A stretch of DNA of 64,000 nt from Antedon bifida (lineage: Eukaryota; Echinodermata; Crinoidea; Comatulida; Antedonidae). Position numbers and translations under genes: made by a program. Shown here piece after piece: positions 12,101 to 20,335 of this stretch. The stretch covers positions 1,612,001 to 1,676,000 of the forward strand of contig OY727093.1 in assembly GCA_963402885.1 (NCBI GenBank), read 5' to 3'. Below the pieces are notes generated by a model, which saw nothing but the letters and a program-made list of their open reading frames with translations, searched no databases and had not been told where the DNA came from. Position 1 is the first letter of the stretch. Every line of letters starts with the position of its first letter.

Positions 12101-15100
12101 TTTCAGAAGTATTTGTATTCGTTGAAACAACAGTGGTTTGTCATCATTAAACCGTAGGTCCTCGCCCAAGTTCAGTAGTAGTCTGCTGAGTTTAAGTGCT
12201 TGACCGAAGAGAGTGTATGAATTTACATATTGGCCATCTTTAAATTCATTCTCCGCCTCCTCTATGATGTCGCTTCTGAGCTTCCTTACAAACTTCAAAC
12301 GCTATAATGATCAATTTTTTTATTAAGGGGTTTCGCATTAGGCCTAGCTATTTTGTTGACAAAACAAAAATTGCAATAATTATTCAGTGTTCAGTAATTA
12401 AAGCACAAACTGTATGTACATTGTATTGTCAACAGTTTTATTTCATAGAATATCCAGCTTTTAGGAGAAAATTTTCTTTTCCAAAAGTACTAAAAATGGT
12501 ACTTACAACGTTTTGCAAACATTCAGTTTGCTTTCTCAAGTAGACTGTTGGAGTAGTAAAAGAAACGTTGTTGTTGTACCATTTTTAGTACGTTTTGGTC
12601 GATTGGATCAACAAAAAAGAAAAATTTTCATATTAGGATCCAAATGAAATTATTTCAAGATCACAGCTTTTATTTTCAAAGTTGGAGCCAGATACACTTA
12701 GCTCATAATAAATAGTAAACAAGGCTCTAAAATGTAATGAGGGTGTGGGGACTTTTCTTATTTGAAAATTTGGCATAGGCCTACTCATATACAGTATATA
12801 TCTTCTGTATAGGGAGAAGGATAGAAATAGAGTTAGACTTAGAAATCATGCCTGTACACACAGGATGGGTTCTTGAGTAAGGTGTGTAAGAGAGACTGCA
12901 TGTTTTCTTCCACCCCATCCTTCCCGGAATGGTCATTAGGGTGACATTATTTTCCATTCACTTCCATATATATTCTATTTTTATTTTACTCACCTCTTTG
13001 GAATTTTTTGGTACATCTTGTATTCTAAGAATATAAAAAAAAATCATTATTATTTCTATGATACTGTAAAGCACTGGTACTGAAGCAACCAGCATTACCA
13101 AGCATAACTTCACTGGAATATCACACTGTACCAGAACTTTAACAAAAGTTAAAAGGCCTAGTATTTATCATTTGTTAGGTTTTAAAAGTAGAATTTAAAA
13201 TGGAGGTATTTTTAACCAAAGCAATTTTTTCTTTCACATTGATTAGGAGAAAGTTGTAAAGACCTATTAATACATTGACCAAAAAAAGAATATTTCAGAA
13301 TTTTAAATTTAACACACATATGTCTACAATTGTCAATCTTACCCCATACAAGATTTATAATATGAATATGTTTCTTCTATTGTGATTTTGGATAGGGTTG
13401 GTGTGGAATGTGTCTATTGACTATCAAATACTCTCTTTTTAAAGTGGAGCTACACTCAGACTTTCTCAGCTTATATTATGTTTAAGTATGTTTAATTGAA
13501 AGTGATTACATATAAAAAACAGGGAAGATATGGCAACATTTTCCAAAAACTAATTTCTAAAAAATCGGTCAGAAAATAGTGTTTTTTACTACATTACACT
13601 TTTCCAGTAACTTAGGGGTTATTAGTTTACAATACGTCGCAAAACGCGTTACACTTAGCGACTGACGCGTTTTAGTCGCCGGTGAACGCGTTGGTGAAAT
13701 GTCTCCCCTTTGGTAAATTATGTGTTGGAAAATGGCGAATCAATTTTATACCAGGGAGTTGTAAAATAATTTTTACAACTCCCTGTTTATACACACAATT
13801 AATACGATTTGTTTAGGCCCAAGTAATATAAAAATGTCAGCATAATTTACATGTAACATCATGATTTGCACTGTACAACAACAACAGCATAATAATCTTA
13901 ATCAAATTACTTATTAATTTTAAGCTAGGCCTAGCTAAATCGTCTACTCAGCCTAGCTAGCTAGGCTTGAATTCATGTCTAGGTAGGACTGTAGTCATGG
14001 GTTTGAAAATGCTTGGTCGTTTCGTCCCATTTATCGTTCCTGGGTTTTCTCGCACATTAAGAATTGTGAAACACAAAATTCTCTACAAAACAAGACTGGT
14101 ATTGCTCAGAATAGTAAAGAATAGTAACGGATGTGGAAGCTTATGTCTGACTGAAAAGCAACTATTCAGGCACCCTATCATGGCCCATGGGTAGGCCGAG
14201 ATTGGGTGCCAGAACAAACTTCACTGCTGTAAGGCTATCGGGCAGCCAGCTAGAGGCCAAGCAGCATCGTTACATACCTAGACTCTAGTAGGCCTAGGCC
14301 TAGCTTTATTGAATATATAGCCACGTCTTTCTCAAATCTCGTTAAATTTGACATTTTAGTAATAATCTCATAATCACTTATTACACTGTGAAACATGATA
14401 GGGTCACATCCAGAATGTTTTAATATACTTTTCGCCCGTCAAAAATAACATCGCGACAATAACAGATCGCCAGCTGCAGTGTGAAAAATGTCGTGAGAAA
14501 TGTCACGTGATCATACTCCCTAGCAAAGTAAAAAACCCAATTGGACCCAACGGGGAAAAGTGTCTATTTACGCGAAATTGCGCAATGTATACGCAATAAC
14601 AATACCAGAAATAAAAAGATCTGGAAAAATTACATATAAAAACATTTTACATTTTTTTTTTAGTGAAGAAATTAATTTTTTAGGAATATTCAAATATACC
14701 CCCCTTTTGCATGTAAAAGAATAGGAAATTACAAGGTATCCCCCCAAAACGCAAAAAGGCGTGATTTTCAAGAAAATCATACTCATTGAAAAAATTTTCA
14801 AAAAAATATGAAGTATGAGGGATGATATTTTTAAAGAATAGTTGAAATGTATGAAAAATAGCAATTTTCTGGGTGGAGCTCCACTTTAAGATGCTACAAC
14901 TTTTTAATATAGCAATTTTTACATCGGTATACAATACTGAAATTTGTATTGAGTGAAAAGCCCTGAATAAATATTTTTTTTATATTTATAGACCCCAGAC
15001 ATTGAAATATAAATTATGAACAATTAGTTCAGATCATTATAATTTTCTTACAGTTTACAAGTTAAGCAAAATTGGGCCCAGTTGCGTTCTGGATGGGAGA

Positions 15101-17146
15101 CCATCTGGGAATAGTGGCGGGTGCTGTACAGTATATACCAGAGAGTGATGGTGTACTGATAATATCGGACTATCACGTAATAGGCATGGGTTCGAGTCTA
15201 TCTGTAACACCTTCGGATGAGATAAGCTGTTAGTCCCCTGTACATATAGTGCATGTTAAAGAACTTGGTACAAAATTCGAAAAGAGTAGGGGATCGTCTC
15301 CCGGTGTGCTGATCTGGTAGGTGCTGCACTGCTGGCTGCAGTGGGGAAGGGCCTAATCTGAATTTTTTTAGTTTCCAGTTAAGCTTGAAGACCAAGAATA
15401 TGTACATTTGACATTTTTACATTTTGAAGGTAATTTAAATCGCAAATCATCACAAGCCTTCTAAATAAAAAAAATTGTTGTACTGTTAGACTGGATAATA
15501 ATGTGTTGCTTTTTATTTCCACTATTATAATAATTCCATAGTGGGTTCCATCTAGTGTTAATAATAAAACCTAAAATAAGTAATTGATATGTCTATGTAC
15601 AAGGCCTATTAGAATAAACTCACTCAAGCTGGTCCAACCGCTCAGAAATGCTCCACTGGCGATCGCTTCGAGCAGTTGGCATTGTATGTTGACTTAATAT
15701 AGAACAAGCGTCTGACTGTCTTGGTATTGCAACTTCTGCTGGGTTCTTTTTCTGTGAAACATCTGTATCCTTTTGTGTGATGGAAGGTATGAAATAAGTG
15801 TGTTCTGAAATGTGAAATGTCATTGTATTCATAAAACATTGAGATGCAATACTGAATCAATTTGGGGTCGGTACAGGTGTAAAAATGGACTGAAACTAAA
15901 TTTTTTATTTATTGACACTTGAGTTGGACTAAAAGTTAAATGACAATCAATTTCTTCAACCTTTCCCATTTAGCTTATCTAGAGCATCTGTGTATGTTTG
16001 TTGATCAAACTGTGTCTCCCAAGTTTCTTCAAACTCCTGCCGATGTTCGTCTGTAAAAAGTATTCCTGCTATATCGTTGAGAAGTTGTCCACTTTGATGC
16101 AGTTTCCTTAGATTTGTAAGGCCGCTGGGATCAACTATAGTTACATGAAATACTATAGATCCTTCCTTTATATCAACAGATTCACAACCACAGCAAAAAA
16201 TATAACATGTAAGTTCTTTCAGTTTGTCATAACATGATGCTACAACCCTTCCAGGTGGATCTTCAGAATCTTCAACCTTCTGTTTCAAAGATATCTGTAC
16301 ATCAGCACCTTAAAACATAAATACAGTATAATTTAAAAATAAAAGTGTCAAGGATTCGTATTTTATTATTATTATTTAATAATCTTTCTGCACTACCACA
16401 GTGATTTAGTTTACTTAGGTTGACCCTCGTCTCTCCCAATTAATTTGTACAAAAATTATAAGAATTTAACCTATTCCAGTAGTAACTTCCAGTAGTTTAA
16501 TTTTCTATAAACACTTTTCAATGTACTGTTATACCCACATTTAGAATTACCATTAACATTATAGGTTACTAATTTTAAATGATGTTTAAAACAACAGAAA
16601 ATACATACAAATGCCAAGTAGATGATTCCTTGCTTTCTTGTTGTTGATGAGACATTTTGCAAACCTCTGTATTTTATCTGGGTTATTTTCTAGAATTTCT
16701 TGTATCTCCAATTGAAATACTAAATCCCAAGTATTTTGGTAACTGCTCAACTTGTAATAAGCAATAATGCTAACCAAGTCATTTGGCCTGACATGTCGTA
16801 ATGCCTTGAAGAGGCTCTTCCTATATTCTGACAGGCGCTTTCTCTTGGCCAGATTGGGACCATTTCCACCTCCATTTAACATATACTCAGTTACGAGTTC
16901 TTCTGCGCTTTGCAAGTACACAAGTCTGGCAATTTCCAATAAAAGATGAACATTATTATGTCTAATATAACCACGATCCTCTAATGAATTTAGTAACTGA
17001 TTTCCTGATTCTTCACTGGTGAGATCCGCTAAAGGCAAATGATCGAATAAACAGAATCGCAACCATTTGTATTTGTGAGATGCACTAAAGATTTGACTAA
17101 AGTTGAATTTCAAGTCATTGAACTTCATCTCATCATCATTTGCCAT
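1..17146 (-). CDS. Gene A: death-fold/TRADD-N/TPR HELZ2-like helicase-RNB protein (3' end outside window)
   Basis: Multi-exon gene on the minus strand. Coding exons in transcript order: 16609-17146, 15961-16308, 15624-15804, 12994-13024, 12067-12301, 11988-12024, 11588-11700, 11373-11495, 11152-11221, 10835-10951, 10489-10605, 9485-9994, 9135-9396, 8785-8992, 8207-8341, 7482-7984, 6526-7164, 5853-6243, 5263-5643, 4591-4666, 659-4442 and <1-180. GT/AG sites were read directly and the reading phase carries through every junction except 12067/12024. Domain order: death-effector-like, TRADD-N-like, TPR-like, JAZ-like and CCCH fingers, pre-helicase region, SF1 helicase 1, RNB nuclease, then the start of helicase 2. 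The nearest known family is HELZ2, a nuclear/cytoplasmic helicase-exoribonuclease. The start ATG follows a probable 5'UTR splice acceptor at 17165-17166. The rest of helicase 2 lies left of the window. The link to cell-death signalling is inferred from the N-terminal domains. Confidence 0.88.
181..658. other. Gene A intron between the RNB exon and the helicase 2 exon
   Basis: A+T-rich intron with GT/AG borders. It contains a 67-codon plus-strand open frame (408-611) that resembles nothing I know and has no paralogous counterpart in the B and C introns. I see no other feature. Confidence 0.6.
659..4442 (-). CDS. Gene A exon 21: helicase 1 motif VI, acidic linker and RNB exoribonuclease
   Basis: A single 3784-nt exon. 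It opens with GKEFRALFISVVRTR (motif V) and LNTAFTRAKSLLMVVGD (motif VI). A ~300-residue acidic, Ser/Glu/Lys-rich linker follows (SEDEEEIDEKK), then the RNB domain. The RNB active site reads TIDPKGCQDIDDALSI, with all four Asp expected of RNase II/Dis3 enzymes. It is followed by VGVHIADVSYFV and the C-terminal hallmark HFTSPIRRYIDIVVHRL. RNB enzymes degrade RNA 3'-5', and nothing here suggests loss of activity. A Cys cluster (CNCDDVCKCGE) inside the domain may bind metal. The exon ends in phase 2 and joins 1-180. Confidence 0.93.
4591..7164 (-). CDS. Gene A exons 17-20: UPF1-like SF1 helicase 1
   Basis: Four exons: 6526-7164, 5853-6243, 5263-5643, 4591-4666. SF1 motifs appear in order: Walker A GPFGTGKT (the GPFGTGKT form is typical of MOV10/HELZ); Ia LICTMSN joining GADLYI; II ILIDEAGQALE; III VAIAGDHIQMSP; IV around FLHHNYRTCKEI and GVVTPYNSQ; and V in VEGVRNVQ continuing as GKEFRALF in the next exon. 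Motif VI is in the long RNB exon. It is a predicted ATP-dependent 5'-3' RNA/DNA translocase. Catalytic Lys and the DEAG Asp/Glu are intact. Introns between these exons carry short repeats near 4.7-5.2 kb. Confidence 0.92.
4714..5162. repeat. Clusters of an 'aatagtaaccca' repeat in a gene A intron
   Basis: Two clusters (about 4714-4818 and 5108-5162) of imperfect copies of ctaatagtaaccca flank about 290 bp of unrelated sequence, all in the same orientation. On the minus strand the unit is GGGTTACTATTAG. They could be a short tandem array split by an insertion, or the ends of a small repeat. There is no coding content. Confidence 0.6.
7198..7226. repeat. (TA)n microsatellite
   Basis: About 14 TA units inside the gene A intron between 7164 and 7482. 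Confidence 0.9.
7482..8341 (-). CDS. Gene A exons 15-16: HELZ/MOV10-type pre-helicase region
   Basis: Exon 8207-8341 encodes ITEKEPPGIQ through FQVECIDG. Exon 7482-7984 encodes a beta-rich region with FHQWVVFDFG and KPVMVRKLNV, then LTQENYKHRMHKMVHLEERD. In HELZ, HELZ2 and MOV10 the 'F.QWVVFDFG' segment and the 'T..NY..R.H.LL.LEE' helix sit immediately before the first SF1 helicase core, so their order here supports the HELZ2 call. Donor GTATTA and acceptor TTTAG are readable. The exon leaves in phase 2. Confidence 0.88.
8785..9994 (-). CDS. Gene A exons 12-14: CCCH and JAZ-like zinc fingers
   Basis: Exon 9485-9994 encodes HELZ2-type zinc-binding segments: a CGTCW motif, then MCKNKSKC with a later QCMHCHS (CX5CX9CX3H). 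Its start reads CNFAHDFIELE, the end of a CCCH finger whose first two Cys are absent here, unlike gene C. Exon 9135-9396 holds a CX2CX12HX5H finger (YHCTYCKMDF to LKHKRC), the U1/JAZ-like pattern that often binds double-stranded RNA. It ends FICNR, supplying the first Cys of a CCCH finger completed in exon 8785-8992 (CX7CX11CX3H, ending CTLAHS). That finger is followed by a charged helix (EELEEWKERHEYR). All junctions are canonical and in frame. RNA binding is inferred from finger types. Confidence 0.82.
10349..11036. repeat. Tandem 345-bp direct duplication carrying one exon each
   Basis: Copy 1 is 10349-10693 and copy 2 is 10694-11036. They differ at only scattered positions and include intron sequence on both sides of the 117-nt exon. 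High similarity in introns as well as exon points to a recent duplication. Confidence 0.9.
10489..10951 (-). CDS. Gene A exons 10-11: tandemly duplicated acidic Ser-rich exon
   Basis: Two near-identical 117-nt exons (10835-10951 and 10489-10605) lie in adjacent 345-bp direct repeats. Each encodes a 39-codon segment with the core SEISDSGISEISNETFQS, preceded by KCESD. It is acidic and Ser-rich, with possible phosphorylation sites (SDSGIS resembles the DSGxxS phosphodegron shape; that is inference only). Each exon is 117 nt and phase 1/phase 1, so both copies can be included without a frame change. Gene C has one diverged copy at 63575-63679; none was seen in gene B. Confidence 0.75.
11152..11495 (-). 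CDS. Gene A exons 8-9: unrecognised 41-codon exon plus linker exon
   Basis: Exon 11373-11495 (123 nt, phase 0 at both ends) encodes a compact segment reading RIADLVEKLKKHGFMFIADL with a preceding QRVNNP. I do not recognise it; it looks helical with one short hydrophobic strand. Exon 11152-11221 encodes a Ser/Thr/Lys-rich linker (SVHTPASFTKQKLLDKTKS). Its gene C counterpart is 63871-63964, where the same position reads KKKKKQKMSTNLDKRKS, so the basic linker is conserved. Both exons have canonical acceptors and donors, and the second leaves in phase 1. Confidence 0.65.
11588..13024 (-). CDS. Gene A exons 4-7: TPR-like helical repeats
   Basis: Four short exons (12994-13024, 12067-12301, 11988-12024, 11588-11700). 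They encode IQDVPKNSKE, then AENEFKDGQYVNSYTLFGQA, then ERYFDVLNDCEE, then VALYETHQYQECLETL. The 'A..EF..G.Y..A' and 'Y...L.DC...L' patterns are those of tetratricopeptide repeats, which usually bind peptide ligands or partners. Splice sites are canonical except between 12067 and 12024. There the only GT donor gives a 42-nt intron and a +1 frame mismatch that would stop within a few codons. Protein homology would be satisfied if exon 5 ended a few codons earlier. Either the exon model, the sequence or the gene is damaged here. Gene B lacks these exons, and the matching part of gene C is outside the window. Confidence 0.65.
12487..12591. repeat. Inverted repeat in a gene A intron
   Basis: The 16-nt arms gtactaaaaatggtac (12487-12502) and gtaccatttttagtac (12576-12591) are perfectly complementary with a 73-nt spacer. 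Imperfect pairing continues inward (acaacgttt / aaacgttgt). It could be a small foldback element. The rest of the 12304-12993 intron shows nothing else. Confidence 0.7.
13440..14888. mobile_element. Probable non-autonomous DNA transposon bounded by inverted repeats
   Basis: The left end reads taaagtggagctacac-tcag. The right end, reverse complemented, reads taaagtggagctccac-ccag. These ~20-bp termini may be flanked by a TA target duplication, which would suit a Tc1/mariner-like MITE, but the assignment is tentative. The interior (1.4 kb) has no transposase frame and contains a perfect hairpin (13752-13785). It sits in the large gene A intron 13025-15623. Confidence 0.55.
13752..13785. repeat. 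Perfect 15-bp hairpin
   Basis: Left arm cagggagttgtaaaa, 4-nt loop taat, right arm ttttacaactccctg. The design (ggag.t.taaaa arms around a short A/T loop) is like the palindromes in the 19-23 kb array units. Possibly two element ends joined head to head. Confidence 0.8.
15058..15365 (+). mobile_element. 5S-rRNA-derived SINE-like repeat
   Basis: 15058-15129 matches the 3' half of 5S rRNA. The segments aagttaagcaaaattgggcc, ctggatgggagacc, ctgggaata and cgggtgctgta follow in order, as in the 5S box A/IE/C region. The following ~230 bp (with tcggatgagataagctgtta and gttaaagaactt) reads like a SINE body. It is a degenerate SINE3-type element or a 5S pseudogene with unrelated flank. It is not a functional 5S gene, because the 5' half is missing. 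Confidence 0.7.
15624..15804 (-). CDS. Gene A exon 3: polar linker
   Basis: About 60 codons rich in Ser, Thr, Gln and Asp, ending SISERLDQLE. There is no recognisable domain and it is probably a flexible linker between the TRADD-N-like module and the TPR-like helices. The acceptor is a TTTCAG at 15805-15806 and the donor is GTGAGT. It enters in phase 1 and leaves in phase 2, which joins in frame to the 31-nt exon at 12994-13024 across a 2.6-kb intron filled with repeats. No counterpart was found in gene B. Confidence 0.7.
15961..16308 (-). CDS. Gene A exon 2: TRADD-N-like alpha/beta module
   Basis: About 116 codons. The core reads GSIVFHVTIVDPSGLTNL, then LHQSGQLLNDIAGILFTDEH: a hydrophobic beta strand, a linker and an amphipathic 'L..L..SG.L...I..I' helix. 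This resembles the small domain that often follows death-fold domains in invertebrate proteins and that I associate with the TRADD N-terminal fold. The assignment is by pattern and is less sure than the DED. Upstream lies a helix-rich stretch with a Cys-rich patch (YIFCCGCE). The exon is phase 1 on both sides. Gene B has an equivalent exon at 39081-39452, eight codons longer. Confidence 0.6.
16609..17146 (-). CDS. Gene A exon 1: death-effector-domain-like N-terminus
   Basis: First coding exon, about 179 codons. Residues ~15-85 read like a death effector domain: a helix-2 type stretch (LRFCLFDHLP), then LLNSLEDRGYI and HNNVHLLLEIARL, matching the usual 'LL..LE..G.I...N...L.ELL' core of DEDs in caspase-8, FLIP and FADD. 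A second helical block (YRKSLFKALRHVRPNDLVS onward) has DED-like spacing and may be a second, shorter death fold. The charged RxDL motif typical of many DEDs is not obvious. Death folds make homotypic contacts in signalling platforms, so this end probably recruits a partner. The exon ends in phase 1 at a GTATGT donor and fits exon 2 in frame. The gene B paralogue (39898-40435) has the same length. Confidence 0.75.
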
Positions 17147-17164
17147 TTCAACAAATGTTTTTGT
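17147..17164 (-). other. Gene A 5'UTR segment after a probable splice acceptor
   Basis: Directly upstream of the ATG the minus strand reads TAGCAG then ACAAAAACATTTG. The same acceptor plus ACAAAAACATTT is seen upstream of gene B (40436-40453). Conservation in both paralogues argues for a spliced 5'UTR with a non-coding first exon farther upstream, which I could not locate. Confidence 0.5.
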
Positions 17165-19352
17165 CTGCTAAAAAAATGATTTAATATAGTTACATTGTCA
17201 TGCTTGAAGTATTTATTTTGAATAAGTATCTAGCATTTTTAGCTGAATAGAAAATGTTTCAAATCAAAACCAACAGTGAAACATTGTCACTCTCAGGATT
17301 GTACCTTATCTATATATAAATTATGGTTAATTCTGACATAGGCGAGCACAATGCAAAAACTTCGGTACAAATCTCCGCCTTGGATACCTACCTTATCTAT
17401 CTCAGATGTACCGCGAAACGTAGATTTGATAACCTTAGTGTTCAGTTCGACGCTATTGTTCCATATTTCTATCTTAGAAAGATATTATAAAGAGTTTTTT
17501 AACAAAATTTATGATTTCAACAGTAGATTTTCAACTCAATTTCAATTCTTCGCCGTCAAAGTAATTTCCAGGTTTACGATAAGTTCACCTTGCAACAACC
17601 TGGTTTCAACTATTTTCTCTCTTTTATACACAAGGGAGCAGTTAAAATAATAGATTTGACCCTAAAGGTCATCAATCAATACAGTGTCCCTTTGGAAGAC
17701 GAAAAAAAAAATCAGATAGTAGGACTGGAGCTTAAGTTGGCCATAGTCATAGCCATTTCAGTTTTTTGTTTATTTTAAAACATACCGCACGTGTGTGAAG
17801 GTACAGTAGTTAAAAAATAGAAATTATACTGCAAATTAATAAAGATCAAATTAAATATACGGCATAAAGAATCGAAATATATTGTGGGGAATAGTATTAT
17901 AAAATTACATAGGGAGATTTGATGATAAGACATTTTGTTTAAAATCGAGTGAAATCCCGATAGCTGAGTTTTATTGAGTAAGCTGCAGGAATAACTGTGT
18001 CCCGTTAGGACCGAGATGTCTGCCCATGTTGCAAGCCGTAATGTCTTCTTTCTTGGGCCCACTCTGTCACGGCAGTTAGTTTCAAAAGATGTTTAAATTA
18101 AATAATGTATTAATAATTATTAGGATGGTATTTATTTGAATAAACGCCTCTCCAATAAAACATCACTTTGAATAATAATCCCCCCCCCCCCCCAAACCCA
18201 ACTATCTAATAAACGTCCATCCACATTTATAATAACACAATTATACTATTTGTAGTAGAATTCATCGCACTGTTATCTACAATTTACCAAGCATTTGTTA
18301 TTCTTTTTTACCACTTTTCATATCTATTAGAGGATTTCATTTGATTATAAATATTATATTATATTATTAAAACTAAAAAATTTAACATATATCCCTCAAA
18401 TAAGCACCTCTCTCAAATGAACTCCGCCTCCCCAAAGGGCCCTACCAAACAATAAAAACTATACTTTAAAATGTTATTAATCATCTAAAACACTGTGAAA
18501 CAAAGTAGTTTAGTTTTACGAATGTCAAGCATTTTCAATAATGGTAACCGACAGAAAACGTACAAGGAGAACATTATCATTCCGAGAACCATCGTCTACA
18601 CTTCCTAGTAATTTTAATTATTAAGAAATGTATGATTTGATTACAAAGCATATTCATTTCTTAATACAGATTAATTTACAAAATATAATAAAAGTATCAG
18701 AAACATGAAAAATAGAAGAAACTAATTTTTATTTTTAAAAAAACCTCAAATCTTATAATACATTTTATTTTCGATTTAATTGAAAGGTAAACGGGAAATA
18801 GTTTTTTAAAGTCATCACTAATAATAATTTATCACCTCTGTAAGATAAATATGGTTGTTTTTTTTTCATAATCTGTTTTAGGTTTAGTTTAATAGTAGTA
18901 ATTAGGTATTAATTGATATTTAAATCATATGTCATAGGGACTTTTGCACACATGATCCCGATATTTTCGACCCTGGCAGGATCCTGGATGTTTTTTTTAT
19001 TGGGGTGTGGCAATTATATTGAAACCAAGCATACCATGGACAATAAATCATAGACTACATCTGTTGGTTAACAATAAAATCTAAAATAATATAGAGCAAC
19101 GCTAGACCTAATTAGCTCTAATGTTATATGATCTATATACAAAGTTTATTTAAAGCAAGTATTGTTGGCAAAGGCTTGCATAATGCAAAGTAGCATATAA
19201 TTATGGTTGATGAATACTCATATATGATGCATTTATCTTTGTTTTAGCTACATTAATATTATTTTTTCCTACACATTGTCCTACCTTAAAGTTCATATGT
19301 CTCCTAGGTTTACAAAGTAATATCCTTGGAGAAAAGAATTACCTGCAAAATA
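17165..19352. other. Upstream region of gene A (A-B spacer, proximal part)
   Basis: Expected to hold the gene A promoter and any 5'UTR exon, but I could not identify a TATA box or start site. A C-homopolymer lies at 18180-18194 and several A/T-rich low-complexity patches are present. Open frames at 17351-17650 (+) and 17775-18062 (-) are short and unrecognised. Confidence 0.5.
18180..18194. repeat. Poly-C tract
   Basis: A run of about 15 C in otherwise A/T-rich DNA between genes A and B. It could be error-prone in sequencing. Confidence 0.9.
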
Positions 19353-20111
19353 CATTACCAAGGTTTTTATTTTAAATGGGCTAAAGTGAAGCCTAAACTG
19401 ATCCCAGACCTTCTGATAGCCAGACAAAGACAATTACACCACCAAAGTCTGGTGGGAAATTTCTCTATAGTGCATGACAGCTGTAGGCTATAATGGTAAT
19501 CAATAATTTTATTATTGTGTTACAACATGTGAATGAAAGAAAAACAAAGCTTAATATTTCAGGTAGAGGGCGCATCCACTGGAACTTTACTTCGTGATTT
19601 ATTTTGTGGCAGTGGTGCAACCAAAATAAACAATAAAAAAATGAAAGCAAATCATGTACATACACAATTTTAGAAAAAAAAGAAGAAATAACAATTAGCC
19701 TATATATAGATAAATAAAATCAACAAAAGTGAATGTAATCATGGAGGTATAATGTTATGTATTTTGTACACAAATTGAATTAAAATTCAGTCAAAAATAA
19801 AAACCTTATAAAGAGGAAAGTATGAAGTGCATTACTGGAGCATGTGCAGTTTATTTAGTTCAAATGGTAATATAATCAATTGAGTTTTAGATGGACAATG
19901 ATTAGCTGGCACAGGTAGGCCTAGGTCTAATTAGTCCATATATTATTATTGATACATACTACAGATTTACTTCTTTGCATGCATTTCTCCCATTTACTCA
20001 AAAGTATGATTTTGTTATTTAATACTCTTTTAGTATCAAAAGAGCAGCAGTTATTGTTGCGGAGATAATAGGCCTACTGTAGCGATAACAATTATAAAAT
20101 GTAGTGATAAA

Positions 20112-20147
20112 CCATGGAGGTATAAAACTAATTTTATACCTCCATGG
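20112..20147. repeat. 36-nt palindrome in array unit 1 (repeated in units 2 and 3)
   Basis: ccatggaggtataaaa, loop ctaa, ttttatacctccatgg: 16 perfect base pairs. It recurs at 21351-21386, and at 22588-22623 with one mismatch. A half-copy (catggaggtataa) at 19740 and its inverse here suggest the ends of a ~400-bp inverted-repeat element embedded in each unit. Confidence 0.85.
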
Positions 20148-20181
20148 ATAAACCTAAGCCAGACTGAACAAGGACCAAGAG

Positions 20182-20335
20182 TAATAATAATAATAAAAAC
20201 TTTATTTAATCACCTCAATGGTGTTTTTCGACAGGGCCGTAAGACATTATACACACATCAAATTTAGCAATTAAACAATTAACAACAAGAGTTAATTTAC
20301 ACTTAAATTAGAATGAATTAGAATTTTACAATAGA
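20182..20335 (-). mobile_element. LINE 3' tail inside array unit 1
   Basis: On the minus strand, ggccctgtcgaaaaacacc is followed by aataaag and a (TTA)n tail, the usual 3' end of CR1/L2-like non-LTR elements. The same tail occurs in units 2 and 3 (near 21.42 and 22.66 kb; the last is partly duplicated). Confidence 0.6.

Noticed and set aside
17351..17650. 99-codon plus-strand open frame upstream of gene A
   Set aside because: Composition is typical of random A/T-rich DNA, with many Phe, Ile and Ser. No motif, and no paralogous frame upstream of gene B.
17775..18062. Minus-strand frame with LRLATW and LTG words resembling the start of a LINE endonuclease
   Set aside because: Only about a dozen residues resemble the family and the rest is unrelated low-complexity sequence. 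Too weak to call.
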